Of a DNA stretch of 64,000 nucleotides, positions 33,642 through 41,778 are shown in pieces. The first letter of the stretch is position 1. Each line of letters opens with the position of its first letter. The stretch covers positions 124,001 through 188,000 of the forward strand of contig NZ_FQZK01000004.1 in NCBI RefSeq assembly GCF_900141985.1, read 5' to 3'. The DNA is from Nocardiopsis flavescens (GTDB lineage Bacteria; Actinomycetota; Actinomycetes; Streptosporangiales; Streptosporangiaceae). Below the pieces are notes generated by a model. That model did no database searches. It had not been told where the DNA came from and was given only the letters and a program-made list of their open reading frames with translations. A program made the translations under genes and the position numbers.

Positions 33642-33798
33642 GGTCGGCCTCCTCTCCGGTGGTGTGCAGGACGTGCGGCAGGACCCGCACGGCGTCGGGC
33701 GCCCCCGCGGCCGGGCGGCGCACGCGCACCACCCGCAGCCGGGGGCCGGCGGGCCGCCGTCCCCGGCCGGGGCGCGCGGCCGGGGCGTCAGCGGGCAT
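33631..33798 (-). CDS. Candidate small basic protein, coupled between two monooxygenase genes
   Basis: A possible 55-residue Arg/Pro/Ala-rich product. Its ATG (33798) overlaps the end of the upstream monooxygenase and follows GAGGAGACGG; its stop overlaps the first codons of the downstream gene. That arrangement would give translational coupling through an otherwise unusual 146-bp gap. No family is recognised, and high GC makes chance frames common. Confidence 0.35.
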   Translation of the reverse strand: MPADAPAARPGRGRRPAGPRLRVVRVRRPAAGAPDAVRVLPHVLHTTGEEADRVR

Positions 33799-34747
33799 CG
33801 GCCGTCTCCTCGCGCTCCAGGTCGGCCAGGGCGGGCAGCAGGTGTTCGCCCAGGCGGTACGCCTCGGCCAGCGCGGGCCGGGCCTCGACCACGAACACGG
33901 TCACGCCGCGGCGGCGCAGGGCGTCGAACTCGGCCGCCAGCTCCGCCGGGGTTCCCACGAACCCCTCCGGGACCGTGTGCCCCAGGGAGGCGAACCCGCC
34001 CCAGCGTCCGGACACCTCCTCCGGCGGCCCGTCGTCCTGTCCGACGTGGCGCACCGACACCGACAGCTCCACGCCCAGCCGCACCGCGCGCCCCGGGGCC
34101 CGGCGGTCCAGCTCGGCGCGCACGGCCTCCGGGTCGTCCCCGAGCCGCAGCAGGTGGACGTCGGCGTGCGCCGCCGAAAGGTCCAGTTCCCCCGGTGTGC
34201 GGCCCGACAGGTACACGGTCGGGAAGGGGCCGCCCGAGAGCGGGTGCCCGAAGCCGCCTTCGAGCACCCGGTAGAAGTCCCCCTCGAAGGTGAACGGCCT
34301 CTCCTGCCACACCCCCCTGGCAGCGGTCAGGAACTCGTCGGCCCGGCGCAGCGCGTCCGCGCCGGTGACGGTGTCCCCCTGGGCGGCGCGCTCGGCCGGG
34401 TCTCCCCCCACCGTCACCTTCCACCCCAGGCGCCCCCCGGTGAACCGCTGGAGCGTGGCCGACATCTTGGCCGCGTACACCGGGGTGGCGAACGAGGGCG
34501 CGAACTCCGCGACCGCCCGCAGGTGGCGGCCGGAGCGCAGCGCCCCCGCGGCGACAGTCCAGGGCTCCTCTCCGTCCGGGTCGTCGGGGGCGAGCACCCC
34601 GGCCAGCCCCGCGATCTCGGCGGCCCGCCAGGTCTGGAACGCCTCCTCCAGCGGCCCGTACAGGCCGCCGCGCATGTCCGTGGCCGCCGGTCCCAGACCG
34701 CGTTCGGGGGCCGGGCCGGAGGGCAGGCGCAGGATCACCTCGGTCAT
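33788..34747 (-). CDS. Luciferase-like monooxygenase, short form
   Basis: A 319-residue flavin-dependent monooxygenase, about 60 residues shorter than SsuD. It keeps ATPVYAAKMSATLQRFTGGRLGWKVTVGGDP-type core motifs (key part RFTGGRLGWKV), ADEFLTAARGVW and a late GTPAELAAEFDALRRRGVTVFVV segment. It probably forms the second oxygenation step or a different chain-length specificity in the same operon. ATG 34747 lies 34 bp after the previous gene's stop. Confidence 0.8.
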   Translation of the reverse strand: MTEVILRLPSGPAPERGLGPAATDMRGGLYGPLEEAFQTWRAAEIAGLAGVLAPDDPDGEEPWTVAAGALRSGRHLRAVAEFAPSFATPVYAAKMSATLQRFTGGRLGWKVTVGGDPAERAAQGDTVTGADALRRADEFLTAARGVWQERPFTFEGDFYRVLEGGFGHPLSGGPFPTVYLSGRTPGELDLSAAHADVHLLRLGDDPEAVRAELDRRAPGRAVRLGVELSVSVRHVGQDDGPPEEVSGRWGGFASLGHTVPEGFVGTPAELAAEFDALRRRGVTVFVVEARPALAEAYRLGEHLLPALADLEREETADAR

Positions 34748-34781
34748 CGGGCTCCCCCGGTGCGCTCGTCCGCGGGGCCGG

Positions 34782-35720
34782 TCATGCGGCGCCTCCCGGG
34801 ACCGGCGGGACCAGGGCGTTGACCTTCTCCGACACCGCGTCGGCCACGGTGGGCCGGGCGGGCAGCAGGCCCGCGCCGTGCAGCAGGTCCGCCGCGTGCT
34901 GCTGCTCGGCGACGAACTCCTCCGTCACCGGGTGCAGGCCGAACGGCCGGGTGCGCAGCGCGTGCTCCCAGGCGTCGGGGTCGGTGTCGGGGTTGCCGCG
35001 CTCGCGGGCGTCGGCGACGAAGATCTCCGCGGCCTCGCGCGGGTTCGCACCGATCCAGGCGTCGGACTCCTGGAGCGCGTTCACGATCGCCGCCAGCTCG
35101 CCGGTGCGCTCCTCGGCGAAGTCGCGGCGGGTGAACCACAGCGACCGGTGGCTGAACAGCCCGTCGGTGGCGACGAGGTCGCGGGTCTCCACCTGCTCCT
35201 CCACCGCCTTCAGCCCCGGGTAGGCGCCGACCCAGGCGTCGATCCCGCCGTCGAGGAACAGGTGCCCGGCGTTGACGCCGGTGTCGACCGGGACGACGTC
35301 CTTCCAGGTGAGGCCGGCGTGTTCGAGGGCGAACAGCAGCAGGGTGGTCTGCCAGGAGCCGTGGGCGATGCCGACCCTGCGCCCCCGGAGGTCGTCGAGG
35401 GTGCGGATGTCGGAGTCGGCCTTGACGAGCAGCCGCCCGTTCTCCACCCGGGGCCCGGAGACGGCCGCGTAGACGACGTCGAGGCCGTGCCCCTGGGCGG
35501 TGATGGGCGGGGTGAAGCCGGTGCCGATGAAGTCGTAGCCGCCGTCGAAGAGGTGGTCGGCGTGGACGGTGGGCAGCCCCTCGGTGGGTTCGGGCCGTGC
35601 CCCCTGGGGCAGGTCGCGCAGGTCCACCCACTCCACGTCGGGCAGGGCCTTCTCCAGGATGCCGCGGTGGCGCAGGACGAACAGCGAGTTGTTGTGCGGG
35701 AAGTACCCGACCTTGGTCAT
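34782..35720 (-). CDS. SsuA/NMT1-like binding-fold protein without signal peptide
   Basis: A 312-residue protein with the two-lobed periplasmic-binding fold of aliphatic-sulfonate receptors (GYDFIGTGFTPPITAQGHG, LDDLRGRRVGIAHGSWQTTLL, DAWVGAYPGLKAVE). It starts MTKVGYFPHNNSLF with no signal peptide or lipobox, so it should stay in the cytoplasm. The same is true of the desulfinase-like gene just upstream. It could be an enzyme or cytosolic chaperone for a sulfonate/sulfinate rather than an importer subunit. ATG 35720 follows AAGGAGCACCAC. Confidence 0.75.
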   Translation of the reverse strand: MTKVGYFPHNNSLFVLRHRGILEKALPDVEWVDLRDLPQGARPEPTEGLPTVHADHLFDGGYDFIGTGFTPPITAQGHGLDVVYAAVSGPRVENGRLLVKADSDIRTLDDLRGRRVGIAHGSWQTTLLLFALEHAGLTWKDVVPVDTGVNAGHLFLDGGIDAWVGAYPGLKAVEEQVETRDLVATDGLFSHRSLWFTRRDFAEERTGELAAIVNALQESDAWIGANPREAAEIFVADARERGNPDTDPDAWEHALRTRPFGLHPVTEEFVAEQQHAADLLHGAGLLPARPTVADAVSEKVNALVPPVPGGAA

Positions 35721-35753
35721 GTGGTGCTCCTTGGTGGTGGGGCGGGGGGCGGT

Positions 35754-36842
35754 TCAGCCGGTGGGGTTCTCCGGGAGGGAGGGGTGCTCGCGGGCCAGGA
35801 CGCGGTGCGCCTCGGCCAGCGGTCCGTGGGCGGCCCAGGCGCGGACGTCCACCGGCGCGGCCAGGAAGCCGTGGTCGTGGAGGAAGCGCTGCTGGCGGTC
35901 GAGCAGGTCCAGCCGGCCCTCGGACAGGTCGGGGGCCAGGCCGGTGTGGAACCCGTCGGCGTAGGCGCGGTCGACGCCGGCGGCCCCCGAGCGGGTCTCG
36001 GCGGCCAGGACGGCGCGCACCTCCTCGGGGCGGGTGGCGGCCCAGTCGGCGGCGCGCAGGGTCTGGACGAGGAACGCGGTGACGAGCTCGGGGTTCTCCT
36101 CCAGGGTGCGCTCGTGCACGGTGATGGGGCGCGGGGTGCCGTTGTTGACGCGCGAGCGCGGGTCGGGGGCGGCGTCCAGGTCGACGGCGACGACGGCGCC
36201 GATCGCGGCGCCCTCCTCGGCGGCGCGGGCGCCCTTGACGTAGACGGCGTCGACCTCGCCCGCGGCCAGTGCGGACAGGCCGGGCCAGTCGCCGCCGCGG
36301 GCGTCCGCTCCGACGGAGGGCTCGAACGCGGCGGAGACCTCGACCCGCTGGACGTCGTCGAGGGTGAGCCCGGCGAGGGCGAGCGCGCCGGTGAGGCCGT
36401 GCAGGGCCATCGCGCGGGGGAAGCTCCGCCCGGGGGTGGCGGCGTGTCCGGGGACGGCGACGCGCCGCCCGGCCAGGTCGGCGGGGCCGGTGATGCCGGT
36501 GTCGGGTCGGGTGAGGACGGCCTGGCCCTCGTCGATCCAGGTGAGGCCGATGAGGCGGGTGGGGGCGCCCTCGGACCTGGCGGCCAGGGCGGGGACGCTG
36601 CCGCCCTCGCGGAAGAGGCCGCGCAGGCGGTGGTCGAAGTGGTGGGCGGCGATCTCGGGCGGGGCGTCCTGGAGGACGCCGACGGTCAGGCCGTGGTCGT
36701 TGAAGGCGGAGGTGAGCCAGCCGAGTTTGAGGGCGAGGCCGCTGGCGGTGGGGACGGGGCAGCGGGTGTACCAGATGCGGTCCACACCGGGCGGCGGTGT
36801 GACGCCGGCGGCCTCGGAGGCTTCGGTGACGTGCGTGGTCAT
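35754..36842 (-). CDS. DszB-like desulfinase (cytoplasmic binding-fold enzyme)
   Basis: A 362-residue protein without signal peptide that resembles DszB, the 2'-hydroxybiphenyl-2-sulfinate desulfinase (about 365 residues, same fold). The DszB nucleophile motif CPVPNA has its match in CPVPTA (Cys28 here). Downstream, His68 and Arg78 with GG at 80-81 and P84 keep the exact spacing of DszB His60, Arg70, Gly72-Gly73 and Pro76. ADLAGRRVAVPGHA continues the similarity. By analogy it would hydrolyse an organic sulfinate to release sulfite. The DszB comparison is from memory, not from a search. ATG 36842 follows AGGAG. Confidence 0.72.
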   Translation of the reverse strand: MTTHVTEASEAAGVTPPPGVDRIWYTRCPVPTASGLALKLGWLTSAFNDHGLTVGVLQDAPPEIAAHHFDHRLRGLFREGGSVPALAARSEGAPTRLIGLTWIDEGQAVLTRPDTGITGPADLAGRRVAVPGHAATPGRSFPRAMALHGLTGALALAGLTLDDVQRVEVSAAFEPSVGADARGGDWPGLSALAAGEVDAVYVKGARAAEEGAAIGAVVAVDLDAAPDPRSRVNNGTPRPITVHERTLEENPELVTAFLVQTLRAADWAATRPEEVRAVLAAETRSGAAGVDRAYADGFHTGLAPDLSEGRLDLLDRQQRFLHDHGFLAAPVDVRAWAAHGPLAEAHRVLAREHPSLPENPTG

Positions 36843-37293
36843 GGAGGCTCCTGGGTGGAAGGGACGGATGGGGAAGCGGGTGTGGGAGGGACGGAAGGGG
36901 AGAGCGGCTGGAGCAGGACCGGTGGGGAGGCGGGGGCGGAGCGGGAGGGACGGAAGGGCAGGGTGGGGCGGGACGGGTGGCGGGCGTCCGCTCCGGCGAG
37001 GACCGCGGGTGGAACCCGAGGGCGGGCCGATCCGGGCCGGTCGGGCCCGGGAGCGGGACGAGTCGTACGGCGGCAGGGCGCGAGCCGGAACCGGGACGGC
37101 GCGGGTAGCGATGGATGACGGGCGGACGACGGAAGGACGGACCGGGGCCGGTACGGCACAGACCCCGGTCGGGACGGGTGGCGGGTGTCCGCTCCGGCGG
37201 GGACCGGGCCGGTGCCCTCCTCGGCGGGCGGGTCCCGGGGCCTGTCGGGGGGCCTGTCGGCGGATGTGGACGGCGAAGGCCGCGGGCGGGCGG
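36843..37293 (-). other. Intra-operon gap, purine-rich with direct repeats
   Basis: 451 bp between ssuB and the desulfinase gene without a supported gene. The plus strand is rich in GGGAGGGACGGA-type runs. A CGGGACGGGTGGCGGG...GTCCGCTCCGGCG block occurs twice (about 36,969 and 37,171). It may hold a second promoter or mRNA-processing site, but I see no clear promoter. Confidence 0.45.
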
Positions 37294-37998
37294 TCAGTGG
37301 GCGGTGGCGACGCCGAGTTCGGACAGGAGGTCGCGGCGCAGGGCCAGGACCTCGGGGTCGTCGCGGTGGCGGGGGTGGTCCGCGCCGATGTCGCGGTCCA
37401 GGGCGATGCGGCCCTCCCGCAGGATCAGCACCCGGTCGGCCAGGCGGACCGCCTCGTCCACGTCGTGGGTGACCAGCAGCACCGCCGGGCGGTGGCGGGC
37501 GCACAGCTCGGCCACCAGGTCCTGGGTCTGGAGCCGGGTCAGCGCGTCCAGGGCGGCGAAGGGCTCGTCGAGCAGCAGCAGCTGCGGCTCGCGGACCAGC
37601 GCCCGCGCCAGCGCGGCCCGCTGGGCCTCCCCGCCCGACAGGGTGGCGGGCCAGGACCGCGCCTTGTCGGCGAGGCCGACCTCGGCCAGCGCCCGCTCCG
37701 CCGCGGCCCGGGTGCGGGGGCCGCGCCGCTGCCCCAGGGTGACGTTGGCCAGCACCCGGCGGGCCGGGATGAGGCGCGGCTCCTGGTAGACGGTGGTGCG
37801 GCGGCGGGGCACGGCCACCTCGCCCGCGTCGGGCTCCTCCAGCCCGGCGAGGATGCGCAGCAGGGTGGTCTTGCCGGTGCCGCTGGGCCCCAGCAGCGCC
37901 GTGAACGCGCCGCGCGGGACGTCCAGGTCGACGCCGTCCAGGACGGTCTTGGCTCCGAAGGCCTTGCGCAGTCCGCGCAGGCGGACGGCCGTGGTCAT
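37294..37998 (-). CDS. ssuB: Sulfonate-type ABC transporter ATP-binding protein
   Basis: A 234-residue ABC ATPase that powers import. Walker A GPSGTGKTTLL, Q-loop YQEPRLIPARRVLANV, signature LSGGEAQRAALARAL, Walker B LLLLDEPFAALD and the switch His in LLVTHDVDEAV are intact. The set matches SsuB/TauB of the nitrate/sulfonate/taurine family. ATG 37998 lies 19 bp after the permease stop. It serves with the permease and lipoprotein just upstream. Confidence 0.92.
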   Translation of the reverse strand: MTTAVRLRGLRKAFGAKTVLDGVDLDVPRGAFTALLGPSGTGKTTLLRILAGLEEPDAGEVAVPRRRTTVYQEPRLIPARRVLANVTLGQRRGPRTRAAAERALAEVGLADKARSWPATLSGGEAQRAALARALVREPQLLLLDEPFAALDALTRLQTQDLVAELCARHRPAVLLVTHDVDEAVRLADRVLILREGRIALDRDIGADHPRHRDDPEVLALRRDLLSELGVATAH

Positions 37999-38017
37999 GG
38001 CGGTCCCTCCAGGGGTG

Positions 38018-38872
38018 TCAGCGGGCGGCCGCGTGGGCGCGCCAGGGCATCAGCCGCCGTTCGGCCAGGCGGATGGCGAGGTCGATGACGATGCCGATGA
38101 CGGCGTAGATCAGGATGCACAGCACCATGTAGTCGGTGCGGTAGTACTGCTGGGCGAGGGTGACCAGGTAGCCGATGCCCGCGGTGGTGCCGATCTGCTC
38201 GGCGGCGATGAGGCCGGTGAGGCTCACGCTCAGGCAGATGCGCAGCGCCATGAGGATGCTGGGCAGCGCGGTCGGCACGATCACCTCGGCCACCAGCCGC
38301 GCCCGGCCCAGGCCCAGCCCGCGGGCGGCCTCCACCAGTTTGCGGTCGACCCCGCGCACGCCCAGGTAGGTGTACGCGTACATGGGGGCGACGGCGGACA
38401 CCGCGATGAGGACGACCTTGAAGGTCTCGTCCACACCGAACCACGAGATGAACAGCGGCACCAGCGCCAGGAACGGCACCGCGCGCAGGATCTGCATGGA
38501 CGGGTCCACGAGTTCCTCGCCCAGGGCGGACAGCCCGGCGGCCACGCCCAGGACCAGCCCCGCCGTCACCCCCGCCGCGACGCCCAGGGCGGCGCGGGTG
38601 AAGGAGGCTGCGAGGAACTCGGAGAGCTGTCCGGTGGCGACCAGTTCGCGCAGGGCCTGGAGGACGTCCGGCGGGGTGGACAGGACCGCCGGGTCCACGA
38701 ACCCGGTCCCCGCCCCCCACCACCACAGCGCCAGGGCGGCCAGGGGGACGCTCAGCCGCAGTGCCAGGGACAGCGCGGGCGGGCGGCGGCGCGCCCCCAG
38801 GAAGGCGGGGCGCTCCAGGTCGTCCCCGGGGCCGGTGTCCGGGACGGCGGGGGCGTTGGACAGCACGCTCAT
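38018..38872 (-). CDS. ssuC: Sulfonate-type ABC transporter permease
   Basis: A 284-residue inner-membrane permease of the SsuC/TauC family with about six membrane helices. The EAA loop EAARGLGLGRARLVAEVIVPTALPSI lies in the cytoplasmic part (key residues EAARGLGLG and the following I-P). The first 35 residues are hydrophilic. ATG 38872 is in the same operon as the upstream lipoprotein, 23 bp away. Confidence 0.92.
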   Translation of the reverse strand: MSVLSNAPAVPDTGPGDDLERPAFLGARRRPPALSLALRLSVPLAALALWWWGAGTGFVDPAVLSTPPDVLQALRELVATGQLSEFLAASFTRAALGVAAGVTAGLVLGVAAGLSALGEELVDPSMQILRAVPFLALVPLFISWFGVDETFKVVLIAVSAVAPMYAYTYLGVRGVDRKLVEAARGLGLGRARLVAEVIVPTALPSILMALRICLSVSLTGLIAAEQIGTTAGIGYLVTLAQQYYRTDYMVLCILIYAVIGIVIDLAIRLAERRLMPWRAHAAAR

Positions 38873-38895
38873 GGTGGGCTCCGGTGGGTGCGGGT

Positions 38896-39903
38896 TCAGC
38901 CGGCTGCGGCGGAGGGGTCGAAGACGACCTCGGAGGCGGTGACGGCCTCGGCGAGGATTCCGTGCTCGTGGAAGACCCCGCCGACGGTCTCGATGGCGGC
39001 AAGGTCCTCCTCGGCGGGGTACCGGAACTCGTGGGCCAGGCGGGTCGTCTCGACCGCGTCCTCCAGGCGGTCGCCGGAGCGGGCGGTGGGGCCCTCGTCG
39101 AGGAACACGTTCTGGAAGGCCTCGGGGTCCTCGTTGCCCTGGCGGACCAGCTCGTTGTAGACCTCGAAGAACACCTCGACGGCCTCGGGGTGCTCCTGGA
39201 GCAGCTCGATCCGGGCGGCGAACATGCCCAGGTCGTCCTGGTCCACGTCCTGGCTGGTCAGGAGGGTTCGCGCGCCGTTGGCCACGGCCTCGGGGTAGGC
39301 GTCGACGATGGCCCACCAGGCGTCGATGTCGCCGGAGGCGAACGCGGCGGCGCCCTCCTGCGGGTTGAGGTGGACGCGTTCGACGTCGTCGGGGCCCAGC
39401 CCCTCGGCCTCCAGGGCGCGCAGGAGCAGGTACTCGCCCTTGCCCGCCCGGTTGACGGCGACGCGCGCGCCGACGAGGTCGTCGAGGGAGTCGGCGTCGC
39501 TGTCGGCGGGCACGACCAGGCCGTCGGCCAGGGGCGCGGCCGGGTCGGCGGGGTCGCTGACCATGAACACGCGCAGGTCGTCGCTGGTGGCCAGGGCGCC
39601 GACGGCGGGCGAGAGGGCGCCCTGCTGGATGTTGATGTCGCCGGTGCGCAGGGCCTCGCTCGCGGCGGTGAAGGAGGCGTAGGAGCCGCCCCACTCGATG
39701 GTGGCGCCGACCTCGGCGAGGCGTTCCTCGAAGACGCCCTCGCGCTTGGCGTAGGCGAGCGGCCCGGCGTTGCCGGGGTCGATGAGGCGCAGGACCGCGC
39801 CCCCGCCGCCGGCCTCGGCCGCCCCGCCGTCGGCGGTGCAGGCGGCGGTCGTTGCCAGGAGCGCGGCGGCCAGGGGGAGCACCAGGGTGCGGCGTAGGGG
39901 CAT
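38896..39903 (-). CDS. ssuA: Sulfonate-type ABC transporter substrate-binding lipoprotein
   Basis: A 335-residue secreted lipoprotein. A signal peptide with the lipobox LLATTAAC (cysteine near residue 21) precedes a SsuA-like two-lobed binding domain (ASFTAASEALRTGDINIQQGA, LDDLVGARVAVNRAGKGEYLLLRALE in part). It would capture the sulfonate or taurine-like substrate outside the membrane. First gene of the operon: a promoter with an embedded operator lies 48-77 bp upstream. An in-frame extension to 39966 has no ribosome site and crosses the promoter. Confidence 0.92.
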   Translation of the reverse strand: MPLRRTLVLPLAAALLATTAACTADGGAAEAGGGGAVLRLIDPGNAGPLAYAKREGVFEERLAEVGATIEWGGSYASFTAASEALRTGDINIQQGALSPAVGALATSDDLRVFMVSDPADPAAPLADGLVVPADSDADSLDDLVGARVAVNRAGKGEYLLLRALEAEGLGPDDVERVHLNPQEGAAAFASGDIDAWWAIVDAYPEAVANGARTLLTSQDVDQDDLGMFAARIELLQEHPEAVEVFFEVYNELVRQGNEDPEAFQNVFLDEGPTARSGDRLEDAVETTRLAHEFRYPAEEDLAAIETVGGVFHEHGILAEAVTASEVVFDPSAAAG

Positions 39904-39950
39904 GGTGGTCGCTTTCGAGAGGGGCCCGGGGCGGGCCGGTGGATGACCAC

Positions 39951-39980
39951 ACCGTATTTGCCACATCGTGGCAAAGTCAA
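39951..39980 (-). promoter_or_regulatory. ssuA promoter with a palindromic operator filling the spacer
   Basis: Minus-strand -35 TTGACT (39975-39980) and -10 TACGGT (39951-39956) are 18 bp apart. The spacer is occupied by TTTGCCACATCGTGGCAAA (39957-39975), a perfect palindrome with 8-bp arms. Binding there should block RNA polymerase. A second motif, CCAGTAGGTTTTATGG (39986-40001), resembles the GTAGG half-site found before other sulfur genes. Confidence 0.7.
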
Positions 39981-40051
39981 TCTTTCCAGTAGGTTTTATG
40001 GATAATAGGGCGCCGCGTGACCCGCACAGATACCCCGACCTGCGCGGACGC

Positions 40052-40804
40052 CTACTCGGCGGGGTGGAGGAGGAGCCTCTGGAAGGCGGGGGCGAAGTCC
40101 TGGGCGGTGCGGGCCAGCTCGGGGAACCGCTCCACGGGCAGCTCCGCGGCGTCCGCGCGCAGGGCCAGCGCCATGCGCACCTGGCCGACCGCGTCCACCA
40201 GGGGTACCGCGACGGTGCGCTTGTGCTCGGCGAACTCGCCGTCGTTGACGGCGTAGCCGCGGGCGCGCACCCGCTCCAGCTCCGCCCTGAGGCGGTCCGG
40301 GTCGGTGATGGTGCCGGCGGTCAGCGGCTCCAGCTCCAGCCGGGAGGGGTCGGCCGCGGGGTCCCAGGCCAGCAGGACCTTGCCCATCGCGGAGGCGTGC
40401 AGCGGGATGTACAGGCTCAGCCCGGCCTCGGGGTCCACCGCCTCCCCCGCGATGACCACCGCGCGCGAGCCGCTGCGGATCGCCAGCCCGGGCCGGGTGC
40501 CGGTGGCCTCGGCCAGGCTCTCCATGAGGGGCTCGATCCGGTACAGGCCGCGGTGCCGGTACAGGGCGCGGCCCAGCTCGGCGACGGCGGCGCCCAGGCG
40601 GTAGCGGGAGGTGGCGGCGTCCTGCTCCAAAAAGCCCTCCGACACCAGGGTGCGCGCCAGCCGGTGGGCCGTGCTGGTGCGCAGGTCCAGCAGCCGGGCG
40701 ATGTCGGTGGCGCCCAGCTCGGGGCCGTGGTCGCGGAAGCAGTGCAGTACCCGCAGCGCCCGGACCACGGCCTGCGACCCGGCGGGCCGGGACTCCTCCT
40801 CCAT
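40052..40804 (-). CDS. IclR-family transcriptional regulator
   Basis: A 250-residue regulator with an N-terminal winged helix (about 10-70: VVRALRVLHCFRDHGPELGATDIAR, then TSTAHRLARTLVSEGFL) and a C-terminal effector domain (HASAMGKVLLAW, NDGEFAEHKRTVAVPL). It lies upstream of the sulfonate operon in the same direction and divergent from a TauE-type exporter. Two TGAACC/GGTTCA operators in the shared intergenic DNA suggest autoregulation and control of the exporter. The effector may be a sulfur compound, by context only. ATG 40804 follows a GGGGAAG-like sequence. Confidence 0.9.
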   Translation of the reverse strand: MEEESRPAGSQAVVRALRVLHCFRDHGPELGATDIARLLDLRTSTAHRLARTLVSEGFLEQDAATSRYRLGAAVAELGRALYRHRGLYRIEPLMESLAEATGTRPGLAIRSGSRAVVIAGEAVDPEAGLSLYIPLHASAMGKVLLAWDPAADPSRLELEPLTAGTITDPDRLRAELERVRARGYAVNDGEFAEHKRTVAVPLVDAVGQVRMALALRADAAELPVERFPELARTAQDFAPAFQRLLLHPAE

Positions 40805-40855
40805 CGTGCGCTTCCCCTCGCCCTGTCGGGTCCGCCGCGGCGGCGGAGCTCTCAG

Positions 40856-40868
40856 GGTTCACTGAACC
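40856..40868. promoter_or_regulatory. IclR-type operator 1
   Basis: Perfect palindrome GGTTCA-C-TGAACC between the IclR and TauE genes. Confidence 0.6.
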
Positions 40869-40905
40869 ACAGCGCGGGGCCGGTCCGGACTCCCCTATTT
40901 CCCAC

Positions 40906-40922
40906 TGAACCGATAGGGTTCA
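40906..40922. promoter_or_regulatory. IclR-type operator 2 over the tauE-like promoter
   Basis: TGAACC-GATAG-GGTTCA, the same 6-bp arms with a 5-bp centre. TAGGGT inside it (40915-40920) fits a -10 box, and the GTG start of the exporter is only seven bases further, so the mRNA is probably leaderless and binding here would repress it. Confidence 0.65.
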
Positions 40923-40926
40923 TCGG

Positions 40927-41715
40927 GTGGAACTCCTCGCGGCCGCCCTGGCCGGATTCGCCGTCGCCGCGCTGACCGCCCCCGTCGGCGTCTCGGGGGC
41001 CGTGCTGCTCCTGCCCGTGCAGCTCGGCGCCCTGGGCATGCACGGGCCCCAGGTGAGCGCCACCAACCTGCTCTACAACGTGGTGGCCACCCCGCTGGGC
41101 ATCGCCCGGCTCGCCCGCTCCGCGCGCGGCAACGGCGCCGAGATGCTCACCGTGACGGCCGCCGCGGTGCCCTGTGCGGTAGCCGGGGCTGCGGTGCGCG
41201 TCACCTGGCTGGCGGACCCGCTGCTCTTTCGCGCCCTGCTGGGTGTGATCCTGCTCGGGACGGGCCTGCGCCTGCTGTTCCCCTCCCGCACCGCGCCCGA
41301 CGCCGGGCGCCCCGGGGTCGCCCGCGGCGGGCGCGGCCTGCTCGCGGGCGCGGCGGGCGGCGCCGCGCTGCTGGGCGCGGCGGTGGGCATCGGCGGCGGG
41401 TCCCTGCTGGCGCCGCTGCTCATCGGGGTGGCGGGCTGGCTGACCGCGCGGGCCGCGGTGGTGGCGCTGACCACCACTTTCACCACGTCGGTCGTGGGTC
41501 TGACGGCCTACGCGGTGTTCGACGGCGTCGGCTTCGGCGCGGCCCCGGCCGCCCCCGACTGGGACACCGGGCTGGCCCTGGGGGCGGGCGGCGCCCTGGG
41601 CTCGCTGGCGGGCATCGTCCTGTCCCGCAGGGTCGGCGAGCAGCCGCTGCGCTTCCTGCTGGGCGCCCTCGTCTGCCTCACCGGGGCGGTGTACCTCGTG
41701 GGCCTGCTCCGCTGA
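40927..41715 (+). CDS. TauE/SafE-family sulfite/anion exporter
   Basis: A 262-residue membrane protein of the TSUP family with about eight helices. VGIGGGSLLAPLLI is the second-repeat signature, and VGVSGAVLLLPVQLGALGM the first. Family members export sulfite, sulfoacetate or related anions. In this place it would remove sulfite made by the monooxygenases. GTG 40927 has no ribosome site, consistent with a leaderless start. Controlled most likely by the divergent IclR. Confidence 0.88.
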   Translation: MELLAAALAGFAVAALTAPVGVSGAVLLLPVQLGALGMHGPQVSATNLLYNVVATPLGIARLARSARGNGAEMLTVTAAAVPCAVAGAAVRVTWLADPLLFRALLGVILLGTGLRLLFPSRTAPDAGRPGVARGGRGLLAGAAGGAALLGAAVGIGGGSLLAPLLIGVAGWLTARAAVVALTTTFTTSVVGLTAYAVFDGVGFGAAPAAPDWDTGLALGAGGALGSLAGIVLSRRVGEQPLRFLLGALVCLTGAVYLVGLLR

Positions 41716-41734
41716 GCGGGCCGCGGACGCGCAA

Positions 41735-41766
41735 GGGCCGCCGCGGACCCCCGGTCCGGGCGGCCC
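41735..41766. terminator. Bidirectional terminator
   Basis: Stem GGGCCGCC/GGCGGCCC followed by CGGACC/GGTCCG with one bulged G and a 3-nt loop, between the convergent exporter and permease genes. Confidence 0.75.
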
Positions 41767-41778
41767 CCGCGGGCGGGG

